A stretch of DNA of 27,523 nt from Bacteroidales bacterium (GCA_004552965.1 SFMU01000039.1:1-27523); one strand, 5' to 3'; counted from the first letter of the stretch, positions 14,912 through 24,372 are shown. Program-made: numbers and translations. The notes: generated from the letters alone by a model not told the origin.

Positions 14912-16228
14912 TTATGCCAAAGCGCGGAACTTTTCTTCGGTGATCTTTCTGTTGGAAATGGTGATGACTTCCTTGACAGCGGAGATTACCTTCTCGCTCT
15001 CAACGCTTTCGACGAGGTTGCGGTGCCTTCTCTCATCCTTGAGAAGTTCGACTGCTGCCTCGGAAAGGAGCTGCTCCGGAACATTCGGCATTCCGTACAT
15101 CGCGTACTGGTAGGCTGCAAAACCCTTGGCCGCATCCAGCATGTCCTTGTCATCGATCTTGAGATCGAACTTCTTCATCAGAGATTCCCTGACGAGCTGC
15201 CACCTGAAGTCCTTGAGGAAGGCATCGAAGTCCTTCTCCACCTGCTCCATGGTGAATTTCTCCTTGTTGTTCTCATAGAGCCACCTCTTGAGGAAGGCCT
15301 CAGGGAGCTTGACATCAGCTTTCTTGACCAGATAGGCCTGGATGTCCTGGGAAAGCTTGTAGTCGGATTCCTGGTTGTAGCTGTTCTGGATCCTCTCGGT
15401 CACCTTTGCTTCGAACTCCTCGGCAGTCTTGACAACTCCCTCTCCGAAGATCTTGTCATAGGTCTCCTGGTTCTCCTCTGCAGGGACGAAGGTCTTGACG
15501 TTGACTACGGTGACGTTCCAGACCGGGTCAAGGGCTGCGAGCTCATCCTTGGAAACCTTCAGCATTGAAGACCTGTCAGTCTCATTGACGAAAGCCTCGT
15601 TGACATTGACGTCGAAGGTGTCGCCGGACTTGGCGCCGACAAACTTGGCCTTGGCATCGCCCTCAACCTTGCTGACAGCCACATAAGCGCCTTCGGAAGC
15701 CTTGTCTCCCTGCCTGAAATCGGCGATGACATAGTCCTCCTCACCAGCGGCTTCACCCTCCTGGAGGGAACCGTACTGACGGAGCATCTCTGCCTTGGTG
15801 TCTGCCACAGCCTTCGGAGAGACCTCGATCTTGTGTCTTGTAAGCTTGTCGTCCTTACCGAGTTCAATGTCGATTGCCGGAGAGAGTCCGAGGTCGAACT
15901 TGAATTCGAAGTCGTTGCCCGACTTCCACTCGTTCTCCTTCTGAGACTCGCTTGGAAGAGGCTCTCCAAGGATATTCAGATTGTTGTCCTTGATGAACTT
16001 GTCAAGCTGCTCACCGATGACGGAATTGATAGCCTCATAGAGAGCCTGGTCGCCATAGAGTTTCTTGACGATCGAGGCAGGGACCATTCCCTTGCGGAAT
16101 CCCTTGAAGTCTGCATTCTTTCTGTAGGCGGAGAGTCTCTTCTTCTCTTTCTCCGCATAATCCTCAGCCGAGATGGCGATTGTGAGTTCGATGTTCAGAT
16201 CGTCGATCTGGTTTTTTGTAACATTCAT
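14912..16228 (-). CDS. tig: trigger factor, ribosome-associated chaperone
   Basis: A 438-residue protein that binds nascent chains at the ribosome exit. The N-terminal domain has the ribosome-docking signature GFRKGMVP (43-50). The middle region (about 150-250) sits where the FKBP-like prolyl isomerase domain lies but is diverged, as is common in Bacteroidota, so isomerase activity is doubtful. The charged, helical C-terminal part forms the substrate cradle. It follows the phosphodiesterase gene by 36 bases and precedes clpP by 17. Confidence 0.95.
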   Translation of the reverse strand: MNVTKNQIDDLNIELTIAISAEDYAEKEKKRLSAYRKNADFKGFRKGMVPASIVKKLYGDQALYEAINSVIGEQLDKFIKDNNLNILGEPLPSESQKENEWKSGNDFEFKFDLGLSPAIDIELGKDDKLTRHKIEVSPKAVADTKAEMLRQYGSLQEGEAAGEEDYVIADFRQGDKASEGAYVAVSKVEGDAKAKFVGAKSGDTFDVNVNEAFVNETDRSSMLKVSKDELAALDPVWNVTVVNVKTFVPAEENQETYDKIFGEGVVKTAEEFEAKVTERIQNSYNQESDYKLSQDIQAYLVKKADVKLPEAFLKRWLYENNKEKFTMEQVEKDFDAFLKDFRWQLVRESLMKKFDLKIDDKDMLDAAKGFAAYQYAMYGMPNVPEQLLSEAAVELLKDERRHRNLVESVESEKVISAVKEVITISNRKITEEKFRALA

Positions 16229-16264
16229 TTCTTTAACTTGTTATTTGTTTATCTGATTATTCTG

Positions 16265-18310
16265 TCATTGCTTCTGTCCCGGATAGACAATCCGCTCATG
16301 GTAGAGCTGGGACAGATAACTCTTGAGCCCCTCCTTGACCACCTCCAGTTCATGGATGCTGATCTCGGCATTGTCGAACTGGCCCGCCTTGAGTTTCATG
16401 GCGACCATTTCCTCGACGAATCTGTCGAAAGTCTCGGGGGAATTGTCCTTGAGAGTCCTCGATGCAGCCTCAAGGGTGTCACAGATCATCACGATGACCT
16501 GTTCCTTTGTCTGCGGTTTGACCCCGTTGTAGAAGAAAGCCGAAGCTGCGGCAGGGTCTCCACCGGCATTTATGTACTTGGAGTAGAAGTAACCGGCGCA
16601 GGAGGTGCCGTGGTGTGTACGGATGAAATCCACAACCTGATCCGGAAGCTTCCGCTCCCTTGCGATACGGATGCCGTCAGAGACGTGCCTGATGATGGAC
16701 TGGGCGCTTTCCATCGGAGAAAGCCCGGCATGATAGCTGGTACCCGAAGTGGACAGGCTCTCGTTCTCGATGAAGCAAAGCGGGTTATTCATCTTGCCGA
16801 TGTCGTGGTACAAGGCCCCTGCGCGCACCAGAGCCACATTTGCATTGATGCTTCGGGCCGCGACATCCGCCATGTTCATGACCTGGAGCGAATGCTGGAA
16901 CGAGCCCGGCGCCTTGCTCTCAAACTCTCTGAGCAGAGGATTGTTGGTGTCGCAAAGTTCTGCCAGACGGGAGAGCGAGAGGAGATTGAAGAGCCTTTCG
17001 AACAAGAATATGAGGGTGTAGCCTGCAACTGTCAGAAGCGAGCCGACAGCGAGGCAGAGCACGGCGATATAAGGATTGTCGTCGACCATGTCAACCAGTC
17101 TGAAGGCGAAATATGTCACCACGAGACTGAGGAATACCAGTCCGGCCATGATGAATTGCTGCCAACCGTGGTTGAAATACTTGAAGGACAGTACTGCCAC
17201 CTGGCTCGCGATGATGAACATCACGAACAGGACCACTCCGTTCGAAGCGAAGATCAGAAGAGGCATGAAGGCCACGCAGCAGAACGGCATTATCATCTTG
17301 TTCTTGAAGAAGGCCTCCAGATAGAGGGCTGCAAGGGCAAACGGGGCCATGTAGAGGAACCTGGGAGCGAACTTGTTCACTGCCAGAGTCATCAGAACCG
17401 TGAACAGGAAGATGAACTGAAGGTAGGTGAACTTGTTAAGCTGTGTAAAGAGGGCCGGATTGAGGAAATAGACAACGATGAAGAAGAGGAAGACCATCAT
17501 GAAGGCAAGCAGCGCATTGCCTACCCAGAAGACGAACTTCGGGGTGCCGCTTCCGAGATTGTCCTCGAACTCTGCCTTGTACGAATCCAGCATCTGCTCG
17601 ATCTCTGCCGTGACTATCTCTCCCTCCGAGACGATCAGCTGCCCGGCGCTGACAAAACCCTGAGTCTTCGAGATCCTTGTGGAATTCTCCTGATTGAAAA
17701 GCTCGGTCGTCTTGGCATCATATTCAAGGTTGGCTACCACTATGTCGTAGACACCGGCTGCCCTGAATATCGAATCCACGTTCTTCGAAGGCGCCTTTGA
17801 CTGGACGTCCGAAAGAAGACGGGACCTGGCTTCCGACTCGAGATAGACCTCCTTCACAGGCTTCTTGGAGACCCTTTTGCCCTTCTGGATGTACATCACC
17901 GAACCCGCATCCGATTCGGAGCGGTGGTCGGTCCGGACTCCATCATCAGTGACGACTCCGTTGTTCCAGATGGCATCCATCGAAGAGATGATTGCCGGAC
18001 GCAGGGAGGAAGAGGATCCGAGATCGATGGACCCGAGGGCCTTCATGCCTTTGTCCACGATTTCCTGACGGGACCTGTAGTAAGGGACGACAGGAGCATT
18101 GTCCCGGCTCTTGTCCTGCCTCAGCTGTTCCTGGGTCTTGAGAATCGGGAAATCGAATTGAGCAATGAGGGTCTCGTGATTCCAGGCTGAACCTTTCTTG
18201 TAGTCGTACGCAAACTTGGCCTGTCTCGGAAAACACAGAGACAGGATGATGAATAGCGAGAACAGAGGAACGAACAGCTTGTATGGAAGGGAGACCTTAG
18301 GTAATTTCAT
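16265..18310 (-). CDS. pgpH: PgpH-type 7TMR-HD cyclic-di-AMP phosphodiesterase
   Basis: A 681-residue membrane enzyme. An N-terminal membrane anchor (about 10-28) leads to an extracytoplasmic 7TMR-HDED domain (about 40-255), then a cluster of hydrophobic segments (about 260-440) and a cytoplasmic HD domain. Metal-binding residues are visible: H473 (SFQHSLQ), H502-D503 (YHDIGK), H542 (IIRHV), H566/H567 (RTHHGT) and D611 (ICDTLEA). The family hydrolyses c-di-AMP to pApA and so tunes turgor and cell-wall control. Length and order match PgpH of Firmicutes and Bacteroidota homologues. The gene starts 31 bases after the broken SDR gene and precedes tig. Confidence 0.9.
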   Translation of the reverse strand: MKLPKVSLPYKLFVPLFSLFIILSLCFPRQAKFAYDYKKGSAWNHETLIAQFDFPILKTQEQLRQDKSRDNAPVVPYYRSRQEIVDKGMKALGSIDLGSSSSLRPAIISSMDAIWNNGVVTDDGVRTDHRSESDAGSVMYIQKGKRVSKKPVKEVYLESEARSRLLSDVQSKAPSKNVDSIFRAAGVYDIVVANLEYDAKTTELFNQENSTRISKTQGFVSAGQLIVSEGEIVTAEIEQMLDSYKAEFEDNLGSGTPKFVFWVGNALLAFMMVFLFFIVVYFLNPALFTQLNKFTYLQFIFLFTVLMTLAVNKFAPRFLYMAPFALAALYLEAFFKNKMIMPFCCVAFMPLLIFASNGVVLFVMFIIASQVAVLSFKYFNHGWQQFIMAGLVFLSLVVTYFAFRLVDMVDDNPYIAVLCLAVGSLLTVAGYTLIFLFERLFNLLSLSRLAELCDTNNPLLREFESKAPGSFQHSLQVMNMADVAARSINANVALVRAGALYHDIGKMNNPLCFIENESLSTSGTSYHAGLSPMESAQSIIRHVSDGIRIARERKLPDQVVDFIRTHHGTSCAGYFYSKYINAGGDPAAASAFFYNGVKPQTKEQVIVMICDTLEAASRTLKDNSPETFDRFVEEMVAMKLKAGQFDNAEISIHELEVVKEGLKSYLSQLYHERIVYPGQKQ

Positions 18311-18317
18311 TGCAATT

Positions 18318-18353
18318 CGATTCTATTTGAACGGTGCGATTCTACTTGAACGG
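18318..18353. repeat. 19-bp tandem duplication at the 3' end of the SDR gene
   Basis: The 17-mer CGATTCTATTTGAACGG (18318-18334) recurs as CGATTCTACTTGAACGG (18337-18353) with a 2-base spacer, period 19 and one mismatch. The right copy covers the SDR stop codon; the left copy lies in the gap before pgpH. Confidence 0.85.
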
Positions 18354-19150
18354 GCTTCCGGCTTCCCTGGCGATGTATGAATATGTCAGGCGGTCAGTAA
18401 GCCTCGGGAAGAGATTATGGGCGACAACAGTGAGTTTGCCGATCGCGGTCAGAATCTTCTGGGACTTTCTCCTGGCCAGAGCTTTTGCAAGATGCATGGC
18501 GCAGGTCTCGGCGCTCATCAGCTTCTCCTCCTTCAGAGGTGTCTCCCCCTGAGGAGTACCGTCTGCTGTCAGAGCGGCCTTGCGGACATTGGAATCTGTG
18601 TAGCCGGGCGCGAAGACAAGCACACCCAGTCCGTCCTTGAGATGCTCGATGCGGATGGTGTCGAGGAAGCCGCGGACAGCATATTTCGATGACGAATATC
18701 CTGCCCTCGCTAACCGGCGATCGATATGACTCCGACAAGCTGTCCCTTTGACTCGAGAAGCCACGGAAGGGCATACTTCGTGCAGTTCACCGTACCCCAG
18801 AAGTTCACATCCATCAGAGAGTGAATCACGCTGAGGTCCAGATCCTTGAACATTGCCCGCATCGAGATTCCGGCATTGTTGACCAGGATGTCGATCCTGC
18901 CGAACTCGGCGACTGTGCGCTCAATCAGTTCCTTGCAGTCGGACTCGACGGAAACGTCAGTCTTGACACAGAGGACTTTCTTCGGATCGGAACTTACTCC
19001 GGGGGCAAGTTCGAGCAATTTTTCATACGACCTGGCAGCCATCACGACCTTCGCTCCAAGGGAACCGAAGAGACGGGCAGAAGCCAACCCGATTCCCGAG
19101 CTGGCTCCTGTAATGATGATGACTTTGTCTACAAAACAGTCAAGACGCAT
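18342..19150 (-). pseudogene. SDR family oxidoreductase, frameshifted
   Basis: Two minus-strand frames together make one short-chain dehydrogenase. The first (18710-19150, 146 codons) has the Rossmann motif TGASSGIG, the VNNAG strand and the catalytic-Ser strand GVISIAG, then stops at once at TAG. The second frame continues with ARAGYSSSKYAVRGF, holding the catalytic Y-x3-K, the APGY segment and a normal C-terminus to 18342. Between SIAG and the Tyr-Lys motif a linker of about four to five residues, usually of the YRGLP kind, is missing, so a deletion of about 13 nt (or 13 plus a multiple of 3) near 18711-18716 explains the shift. The gene is 23 bases behind spt, so an intact copy could have acted on a ketone in sphingolipid synthesis; that is inference. 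A sequencing or assembly error is possible. Confidence 0.85.
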
Positions 19151-19173
19151 ATAAGTCGCTATTATTCATCAAT

Positions 19174-20439
19174 TTACATAATCGTCTTGGCAGCAACTTC
19201 GTCACCGTCGTACATTCCGGCATCAAGTTTCTGCTTGATTTCCTTGAAAGCGTTGAGAGTGTACTCGACATCTTCCATCGTGTGCGAAGCGGTGCAGACG
19301 ATCCTGAATATGACCATACCCTTCGGGATCACAGGATAGATGACCATCGAGCAGAAGATCTTGTAGTTCTCCCTGAGGTCCATCGCGATCTTCGTAGCCT
19401 GGGCGACACCGCCGCTGTCGATGTGGATAGGAATCACGCAGGCCTGAGCCTCGCCGATGTCAAAACCGAGCTTCTGGAAACCGTCCTGAAGGGCGTGGGT
19501 GATCTGCCAGCACTTCTTGCGGAGCTGGTCTCCTTCCGGGGACATTATGATCTCAAGCCTCTTGATGTTGCCATAGACCAGCGGCATAGGCTGGGACTTG
19601 GCGTACATCTGGGAGCGCATGTTCAGACGCAGATAGTTGATGATCTTGCGCGGACCGGCGATGAATCCGCCGATGGAGGCCATGGACTTGGCGAAAGCTC
19701 CGATGTAAAGGTCGATGCCGTCCATGCAGTGCAGCTCTTCGGAAGTGCCGCGGCCATGTTCGCCAAGGAGTCCGAAACCATGGGCATCGTCAATGAATAT
19801 GCGGAAGCTGTATTTCTTCTTGAGTTCGACGATCTGGTCGAGAATTCCCATCGCACCGGTCATGCCGAACACACCCTCGGTGATAAGGAGCACACCTCCG
19901 CCGCTTTCCTCTGCTTCCTTGCAGGCTCTTGCGAGAACTTTCTCACAATCCTGGATATTGTTGTGGCGGTACTTGTACTTGCTGCCGATGTGCAGACGGA
20001 TACCGTCCAGAAGGCAGGCATGGGCCTCTGCATCATACACGATGACATCGTGACGTGCGGTAAGACAATCGATTGCGGAGACAATTCCCTGATAGCCGAA
20101 GTTGAAAAGGAAGGCATCCTCCTTCTTCTCGAAATCAGCGAACATCTTCTCAAGTTTCTCATGGAGAGCGGTATGGCCTGAAAGCATGCGGCTTCCCATC
20201 GGATAGGCAAGACCCCACCTGGCAGCGCCCTCGGCATCTGCCTTGCGTACCTCAGGATGATTTGCAAGTCCGAGGTAATTGTTGAGACTCCAGTTCAGAA
20301 CCTCCTTTCCGTTGAAAACCATATGAGGGCCGAGTTCTCCCTCGAGTTTCGGATACATGTAGTAACCGAAAGCCTGATCGTAGTACTGTCCGATAGGACC
20401 ACCTGAGTCCCTCTCGATTCTGTCAAAAATATCAAGCAT
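19174..20439 (-). CDS. spt: serine palmitoyltransferase (alpha-oxoamine synthase family)
   Basis: A 421-residue PLP enzyme that condenses serine with an acyl-CoA to 3-ketosphinganine, the first step of Bacteroidota sphingolipid synthesis. PLP-site residues are visible: H140 (AEAHACLLDG, ring stacking), D217 and H220 (IDDAHGFG) and the Schiff-base Lys K251 (GAFAKSMASIGG). The NNYLGLANHPEV and GSRMLSGHTALHEKLE segments are family hallmarks. Against the close relatives KBL (glycine C-acetyltransferase) and BioF, the N-terminal extension (FDRIERDSGGPIGQYYDQAFGY) and C-terminal IFRIVCTASHTMEDVE favour SPT of Bacteroidales. It lies 36 bases behind gyrB. Confidence 0.85.
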   Translation of the reverse strand: MLDIFDRIERDSGGPIGQYYDQAFGYYMYPKLEGELGPHMVFNGKEVLNWSLNNYLGLANHPEVRKADAEGAARWGLAYPMGSRMLSGHTALHEKLEKMFADFEKKEDAFLFNFGYQGIVSAIDCLTARHDVIVYDAEAHACLLDGIRLHIGSKYKYRHNNIQDCEKVLARACKEAEESGGGVLLITEGVFGMTGAMGILDQIVELKKKYSFRIFIDDAHGFGLLGEHGRGTSEELHCMDGIDLYIGAFAKSMASIGGFIAGPRKIINYLRLNMRSQMYAKSQPMPLVYGNIKRLEIIMSPEGDQLRKKCWQITHALQDGFQKLGFDIGEAQACVIPIHIDSGGVAQATKIAMDLRENYKIFCSMVIYPVIPKGMVIFRIVCTASHTMEDVEYTLNAFKEIKQKLDAGMYDGDEVAAKTIM

Positions 20440-20475
20440 CAGTGTAGTATTGGGTGTTAATATATTCGTGAAAGA

Positions 20476-22485
20476 CTATGCGTCGATGTTGGCGTAGTGG
20501 GCATTCTCCTCGATGAAGCGTCTTCTAGGCGGAACATCGTCGCCCATGAGCATCGAGAATGTCCTTTCGGCTTCCGCCGCATTCTCGATAGTGATCTTGC
20601 GGAGCCTTCTGCGGGAAGGGTCCATAGTGGTGTCCCAGAGCTGATGGTCGCTCATCTCACCGAGACCCTTGTACCTCTGCACATTCACTCCCTTGTCCGA
20701 ACCTTTGCCAAGACGGGCGGTAGCCTCGAAACGCTGCTCGTCAGTCCAGCAGTAGACTTCCTCCTTGCCCTTCTTCACAAGGTAGAGAGGAGGGGTCGCA
20801 AGATAGACATAACCGTTCTTGATGAGGTCGAACATGTAGCGGAAGAAGAAAGTCAGGATGAGGCAGGCGATATGGCTTCCGTCCACATCGGCATCGGTCA
20901 TGATGATAACCTTATGGTAACGGAGCTTGCTGAGGTCCATCCTCTTCACGCCGTCCTCCCCTTCCTGGGCTACGCTCACGCCGAGGGCAGTGTAGATGTT
21001 CCTGATCTCCTCGCTGTCGAAGGCACGGTCGACCGCAGCCTTCTCGACATTCAGGATCTTGCCTCGGAGAGGAAGGATGGCCTGGATGCGTCTGTCACGG
21101 CCCTGCTTTGCGGTACCGCCTGCGGAATCTCCCTCGACGAGGAAGAGTTCGCACTTTTCCGGATCCCTCTCCGAGCAGTCAGCCAGCTTGCCGGGCATTC
21201 CGGCTCCGGTCATGGCTGTCTTTCTCTGAACCATCTCGCGAGCCTTGCGGGCGGCGGTCCTGGCATTTGCAGCCACGATGATCTTCTCGATGAGAATCTT
21301 GCCCTCCTTCGGATGTTCCTCCAGATACTGGTCCATGGCAGCCGAAGTAGCCTGGGAGACAGCAGATGTCGCTTCAGGATTGCCGAGCTTTGTCTTTGTC
21401 TGTCCCTCGAACTGAGGTTCGGCAACCTTGACAGAAACGACGGCGGTCAGACCCTCCCTGAAATCCTCGGGAGCGAGGTCGCCCTTGAACTTGGCAAGGA
21501 GATTGTTCTCCTCGGCGTACTTCTTGAGCGAACGGGAAAGTCCCATCTTGAAACCCTGGAGATGGGTTCCGCCTTCTATGGTGTTGATGTTGTTGACGTA
21601 AGAATAGATCTTCTCCGAGAAGCCGTTGTTGTAGGAAAGCGCGATGTCGATCGGAATCACCTTGTCGTTCTGCACGCAGATTGCCTCCGGAATCAGCTGG
21701 GTGGCGCCTGCATCAAGGTAATCGATGAATTCCTTGAGACCCTCGCTGGAGTAGAATACATCCTGACGGAACTGCTGCTTTCCGGTGGACTTGGAATCCC
21801 CGTTCTCATCCACCTCGAAGACATCCACGAGTTCCCTCTCATCTGTCAGGACAATCTCTATGCCCTTGTTCAGATAGGCGAGTTCCCTCATCCTGTGTGC
21901 CAGGGTGTCATACTTGTAGACAATCGTCTGGGTGAATATCTCGGCATCCGGGTGGAAGGTGATGATGGTTCCGGTGTCATTGCAGTCACCTGTAATCTCG
22001 ACAGGTCCAAGAGGCTTGCCTTTCGAATATTTCTGCACGAAGATGTGGCCCTCGCGATGGACCTCGGCGACGAGGGAGTCCGAAAGGGCATTGACGCAGG
22101 AGACACCGACTCCATGCAGACCTCCGGAAACTTTGTAGGAGTCCTTGTTGAACTTTCCTCCCGCATGAAGCACGGTCATGACGACTTCCAGGGCGGAACG
22201 GTGCTCCTTGGGGTGCATGCCGGTCGGAATTCCTCGGCCATTGTCGGCCACACGTATGGAGTTATCCTGAAGGATCGTGACGGAAATGGAATTGCAATAT
22301 CCGGCCATGGCCTCATCGATACCATTGTCAACTACCTCATACACAAGATGATGGAGACCTCGTTCACCAACGTCTCCTATGTACATTGAAGGTCTCTTTC
22401 TGACCGCCTCCAGGCCTTCGAGGACCTGGATGCTGCTGGCGGAATACTGCTCTTCGGCTTTCTTGATCTCTTCGTTCTCTATCAT
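20476..22485 (-). CDS. gyrB: DNA gyrase subunit B
   Basis: A 669-residue ATPase subunit of gyrase, which introduces negative supercoils. The GHKL ATPase domain has E50 and N54 (YEVVDNGIDEA), DNGRGIP (81-87) and the GGLHGVGVS loop. The transducer and TOPRIM domains follow, with EGDSAGGTAKQGRDR, PLRGKILNVEKA and the metal motif DADVDGSHI. The C-terminus (RRRFIEENAHYANIDA) is typical of bacterial GyrB rather than ParE, and length fits without the enterobacterial insertion. It has a promoter-like box in the 66-base gap upstream. Confidence 0.97.
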   Translation of the reverse strand: MIENEEIKKAEEQYSASSIQVLEGLEAVRKRPSMYIGDVGERGLHHLVYEVVDNGIDEAMAGYCNSISVTILQDNSIRVADNGRGIPTGMHPKEHRSALEVVMTVLHAGGKFNKDSYKVSGGLHGVGVSCVNALSDSLVAEVHREGHIFVQKYSKGKPLGPVEITGDCNDTGTIITFHPDAEIFTQTIVYKYDTLAHRMRELAYLNKGIEIVLTDERELVDVFEVDENGDSKSTGKQQFRQDVFYSSEGLKEFIDYLDAGATQLIPEAICVQNDKVIPIDIALSYNNGFSEKIYSYVNNINTIEGGTHLQGFKMGLSRSLKKYAEENNLLAKFKGDLAPEDFREGLTAVVSVKVAEPQFEGQTKTKLGNPEATSAVSQATSAAMDQYLEEHPKEGKILIEKIIVAANARTAARKAREMVQRKTAMTGAGMPGKLADCSERDPEKCELFLVEGDSAGGTAKQGRDRRIQAILPLRGKILNVEKAAVDRAFDSEEIRNIYTALGVSVAQEGEDGVKRMDLSKLRYHKVIIMTDADVDGSHIACLILTFFFRYMFDLIKNGYVYLATPPLYLVKKGKEEVYCWTDEQRFEATARLGKGSDKGVNVQRYKGLGEMSDHQLWDTTMDPSRRRLRKITIENAAEAERTFSMLMGDDVPPRRRFIEENAHYANIDA

Positions 22486-22534
22486 ATTTTTCCTTTATGA
22501 TTTTTCCGTAAACCTTATGTTTTCCAAAAACAAG

Positions 22535-22542
22535 CAAATATA
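22535..22542 (-). promoter_or_regulatory. Bacteroidota -7 promoter box before gyrB
   Basis: On the minus strand this reads TATATTTG, an exact TAnnTTTG. It lies in the only larger gap of the minus-strand run and 49 bases before the gyrB ATG. A TTTG sits 12 bases upstream, closer than the usual spacing. An AAAGGA sequence just before the ATG may serve as ribosome-binding site. Confidence 0.55.
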
Positions 22543-22551
22543 CGAAAAAAA

Positions 22552-24372
22552 CTACAAATTAAGTGTGATTCCGACCGTGCCCCAAGGCCCTTTTTCAGCA
22601 TATCCGACATTGCGCTGAAGGGTTTCGCAGAGAAGGTTGCCTCCCTGAGCCCAGACTCCCAGACGCCTGTTTATCTGATAGCCAGCCAGAAGGCCGACAT
22701 CAAGGTAGCCCGGGATCCTCACCTGACGCAGGCCTTCACCTTCATCCACCAGTATTCCCGGCACACTGCCCTTCCTCGAAGTGCGGCCGGACAGATTCAG
22801 ACCTGCATAGACACGGGAATTGATGTCCACCACGAGACGGGCATCCGCGGTCAGAGCCGGAATGCTCAGTCCGAGAGAGGATTCCTCTCCGACCGGACGG
22901 ACCATGTTCCTGTAATGGATTCCCGCATCGAAACGCACCTTGCCTGCATCGAGTGCAAAAAGGGCATCGGCGTAGAAGGTGTTGTAGTCCTGATAGGTTA
23001 TAGACGGGAAAAGTCTGTCGAAGACGAATATCCCGCTCTCCAGAAGACCGTTTTCAGTCATCGAGAAGCCTCCGGCGATGTCGAACTGGAGTTTCTTCCA
23101 GAGATTACCTCTGACCCCCAGTCTTCCGTTGACAACCTCGACTGAATTGTCCATAAAAGGCATCGCGCCGACCTGAGACGGATCCAGTGCGCAGAAAGGC
23201 TGGGAGAACGAGATGTGGTGATTGTCTTCGATCAGGGAAGAATATGGATTCAGCGTGGCACCACCTGTCGCGGAGGCGCTGAGCAGGACGTTGTCAGCGG
23301 CAGCGAAGGAGATGTTCACCGCAGGGTAGACGATCTTTCCCTTGTGAGTACCCATGGCAGCCTCCGGAGACTCTTCAGGAGCAGCCGAATGCAGCAGAGC
23401 CTCAAGTCTGAGTCCCAGACTGAACTTCCAGCGGCCTGTCTCGAGTTCATACTTCGGAGTCAGGGCGATGAGCGAAGAAGTACTGTGGATGTCTCCGCCA
23501 TATGACGCGGAGATGACATCGAGGTCGGCAACGGCACGGCTGAAATAGTTCAAGACCGGACCGAAGGTGCCTTCAAGAGCCACAATTCCCTCGGAAACAC
23601 TTCCTCCGACAGGCTCCAGCGCCTCTGTGGGATTATCCTTGTCCAGGAATATGAAAGGAGTCGTCCACTTGCTCCTCTCGCTGGCGAAACGCCCCCTGAT
23701 CCCGAAATCATAGAAAAAGAACTTCTCTTCCGTGCTGGTCGAGCGCATTCTTGCATTGAAGTCAAGGGCATGGAAACCTCTGGTCGTGACAGTGTCCCTG
23801 GTCATGAGTCCGTAATAGCCGGCCCCGAAAGTCAGGGTAGATGCATTCCAGTTGTAATGTCCGTCGAAACCGGCCCTGGTGAGGGCATCGTAACCTTTCC
23901 AGACCTTGTCTCCCGGACGGAGAACGGCGACACCCTCCTCTTCGGAAGCCCCTATCCCCGCATAGTTGCCGAAATAGGACTTGTGGGAAGCGAAGAAGCT
24001 CAGGTCCAGACCGCCTTTGGTGGTCGGAGCGAAGACAAGATCGAAGACAGGATGGAGGGAATAACCGGCACCGGCCTTCAGATAGAGACGGCGTCCCCTG
24101 TAGGCATTCTTCTCCGGAGTCATGTTGAGCATGTACGGTTTGAAGCTGTACGAGCCGTCATATTTCTTCTCGAAGACCTGATAGTCGTAATCCAGGTCGA
24201 AGCGCAGCAGCGAATCCGGCACCGCCATCTCCGACAGCGGCTTCCCCGCATCGGCAGAGGTGCTCTGGTAGGTGTTGGTAACCTCCACGGTAGGATTGAA
24301 GTTCTGCGCGGCGGAGCGCGAGCAGAGGAAAACCGACGCTATTGCCAATGAATATGATAACTTTTTCATCAT
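22552..24372 (-). CDS. outer-membrane beta-barrel protein (TonB-receptor-like)
   Basis: A 606-residue exported protein with a signal peptide (MMKKLSYSLAIASVFLCSRSAAQ). After about 80 residues of periplasmic-type sequence it shows alternating amphipathic strands with aromatic girdles to the C-terminus. The last part (GYQINRRLGVWAQGGNLLCE...GYAEKGPWGTVGITLNL) resembles the final strands of TonB-dependent receptors, but no TonB box or full plug domain is evident. I do not recognise a named family. Its ATG overlaps the stop of the TPR gene by one nucleotide (TAATG), so the two are probably made together and may act as one envelope complex. Confidence 0.75.
   Translation of the reverse strand: MMKKLSYSLAIASVFLCSRSAAQNFNPTVEVTNTYQSTSADAGKPLSEMAVPDSLLRFDLDYDYQVFEKKYDGSYSFKPYMLNMTPEKNAYRGRRLYLKAGAGYSLHPVFDLVFAPTTKGGLDLSFFASHKSYFGNYAGIGASEEEGVAVLRPGDKVWKGYDALTRAGFDGHYNWNASTLTFGAGYYGLMTRDTVTTRGFHALDFNARMRSTSTEEKFFFYDFGIRGRFASERSKWTTPFIFLDKDNPTEALEPVGGSVSEGIVALEGTFGPVLNYFSRAVADLDVISASYGGDIHSTSSLIALTPKYELETGRWKFSLGLRLEALLHSAAPEESPEAAMGTHKGKIVYPAVNISFAAADNVLLSASATGGATLNPYSSLIEDNHHISFSQPFCALDPSQVGAMPFMDNSVEVVNGRLGVRGNLWKKLQFDIAGGFSMTENGLLESGIFVFDRLFPSITYQDYNTFYADALFALDAGKVRFDAGIHYRNMVRPVGEESSLGLSIPALTADARLVVDINSRVYAGLNLSGRTSRKGSVPGILVDEGEGLRQVRIPGYLDVGLLAGYQINRRLGVWAQGGNLLCETLQRNVGYAEKGPWGTVGITLNL

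Noticed and set aside
15833..17800. 655-codon plus-strand open frame opposite tig and pgpH
   Set aside because: It is antisense to two well-recognised genes, has a composition dominated by D, E, H and L from reversed codons, and shows no family motif.
20497..22389. 630-codon plus-strand open frame opposite gyrB
   Set aside because: Mirror of the gyrB frame; no signal, no domain, and gyrB is unambiguous.
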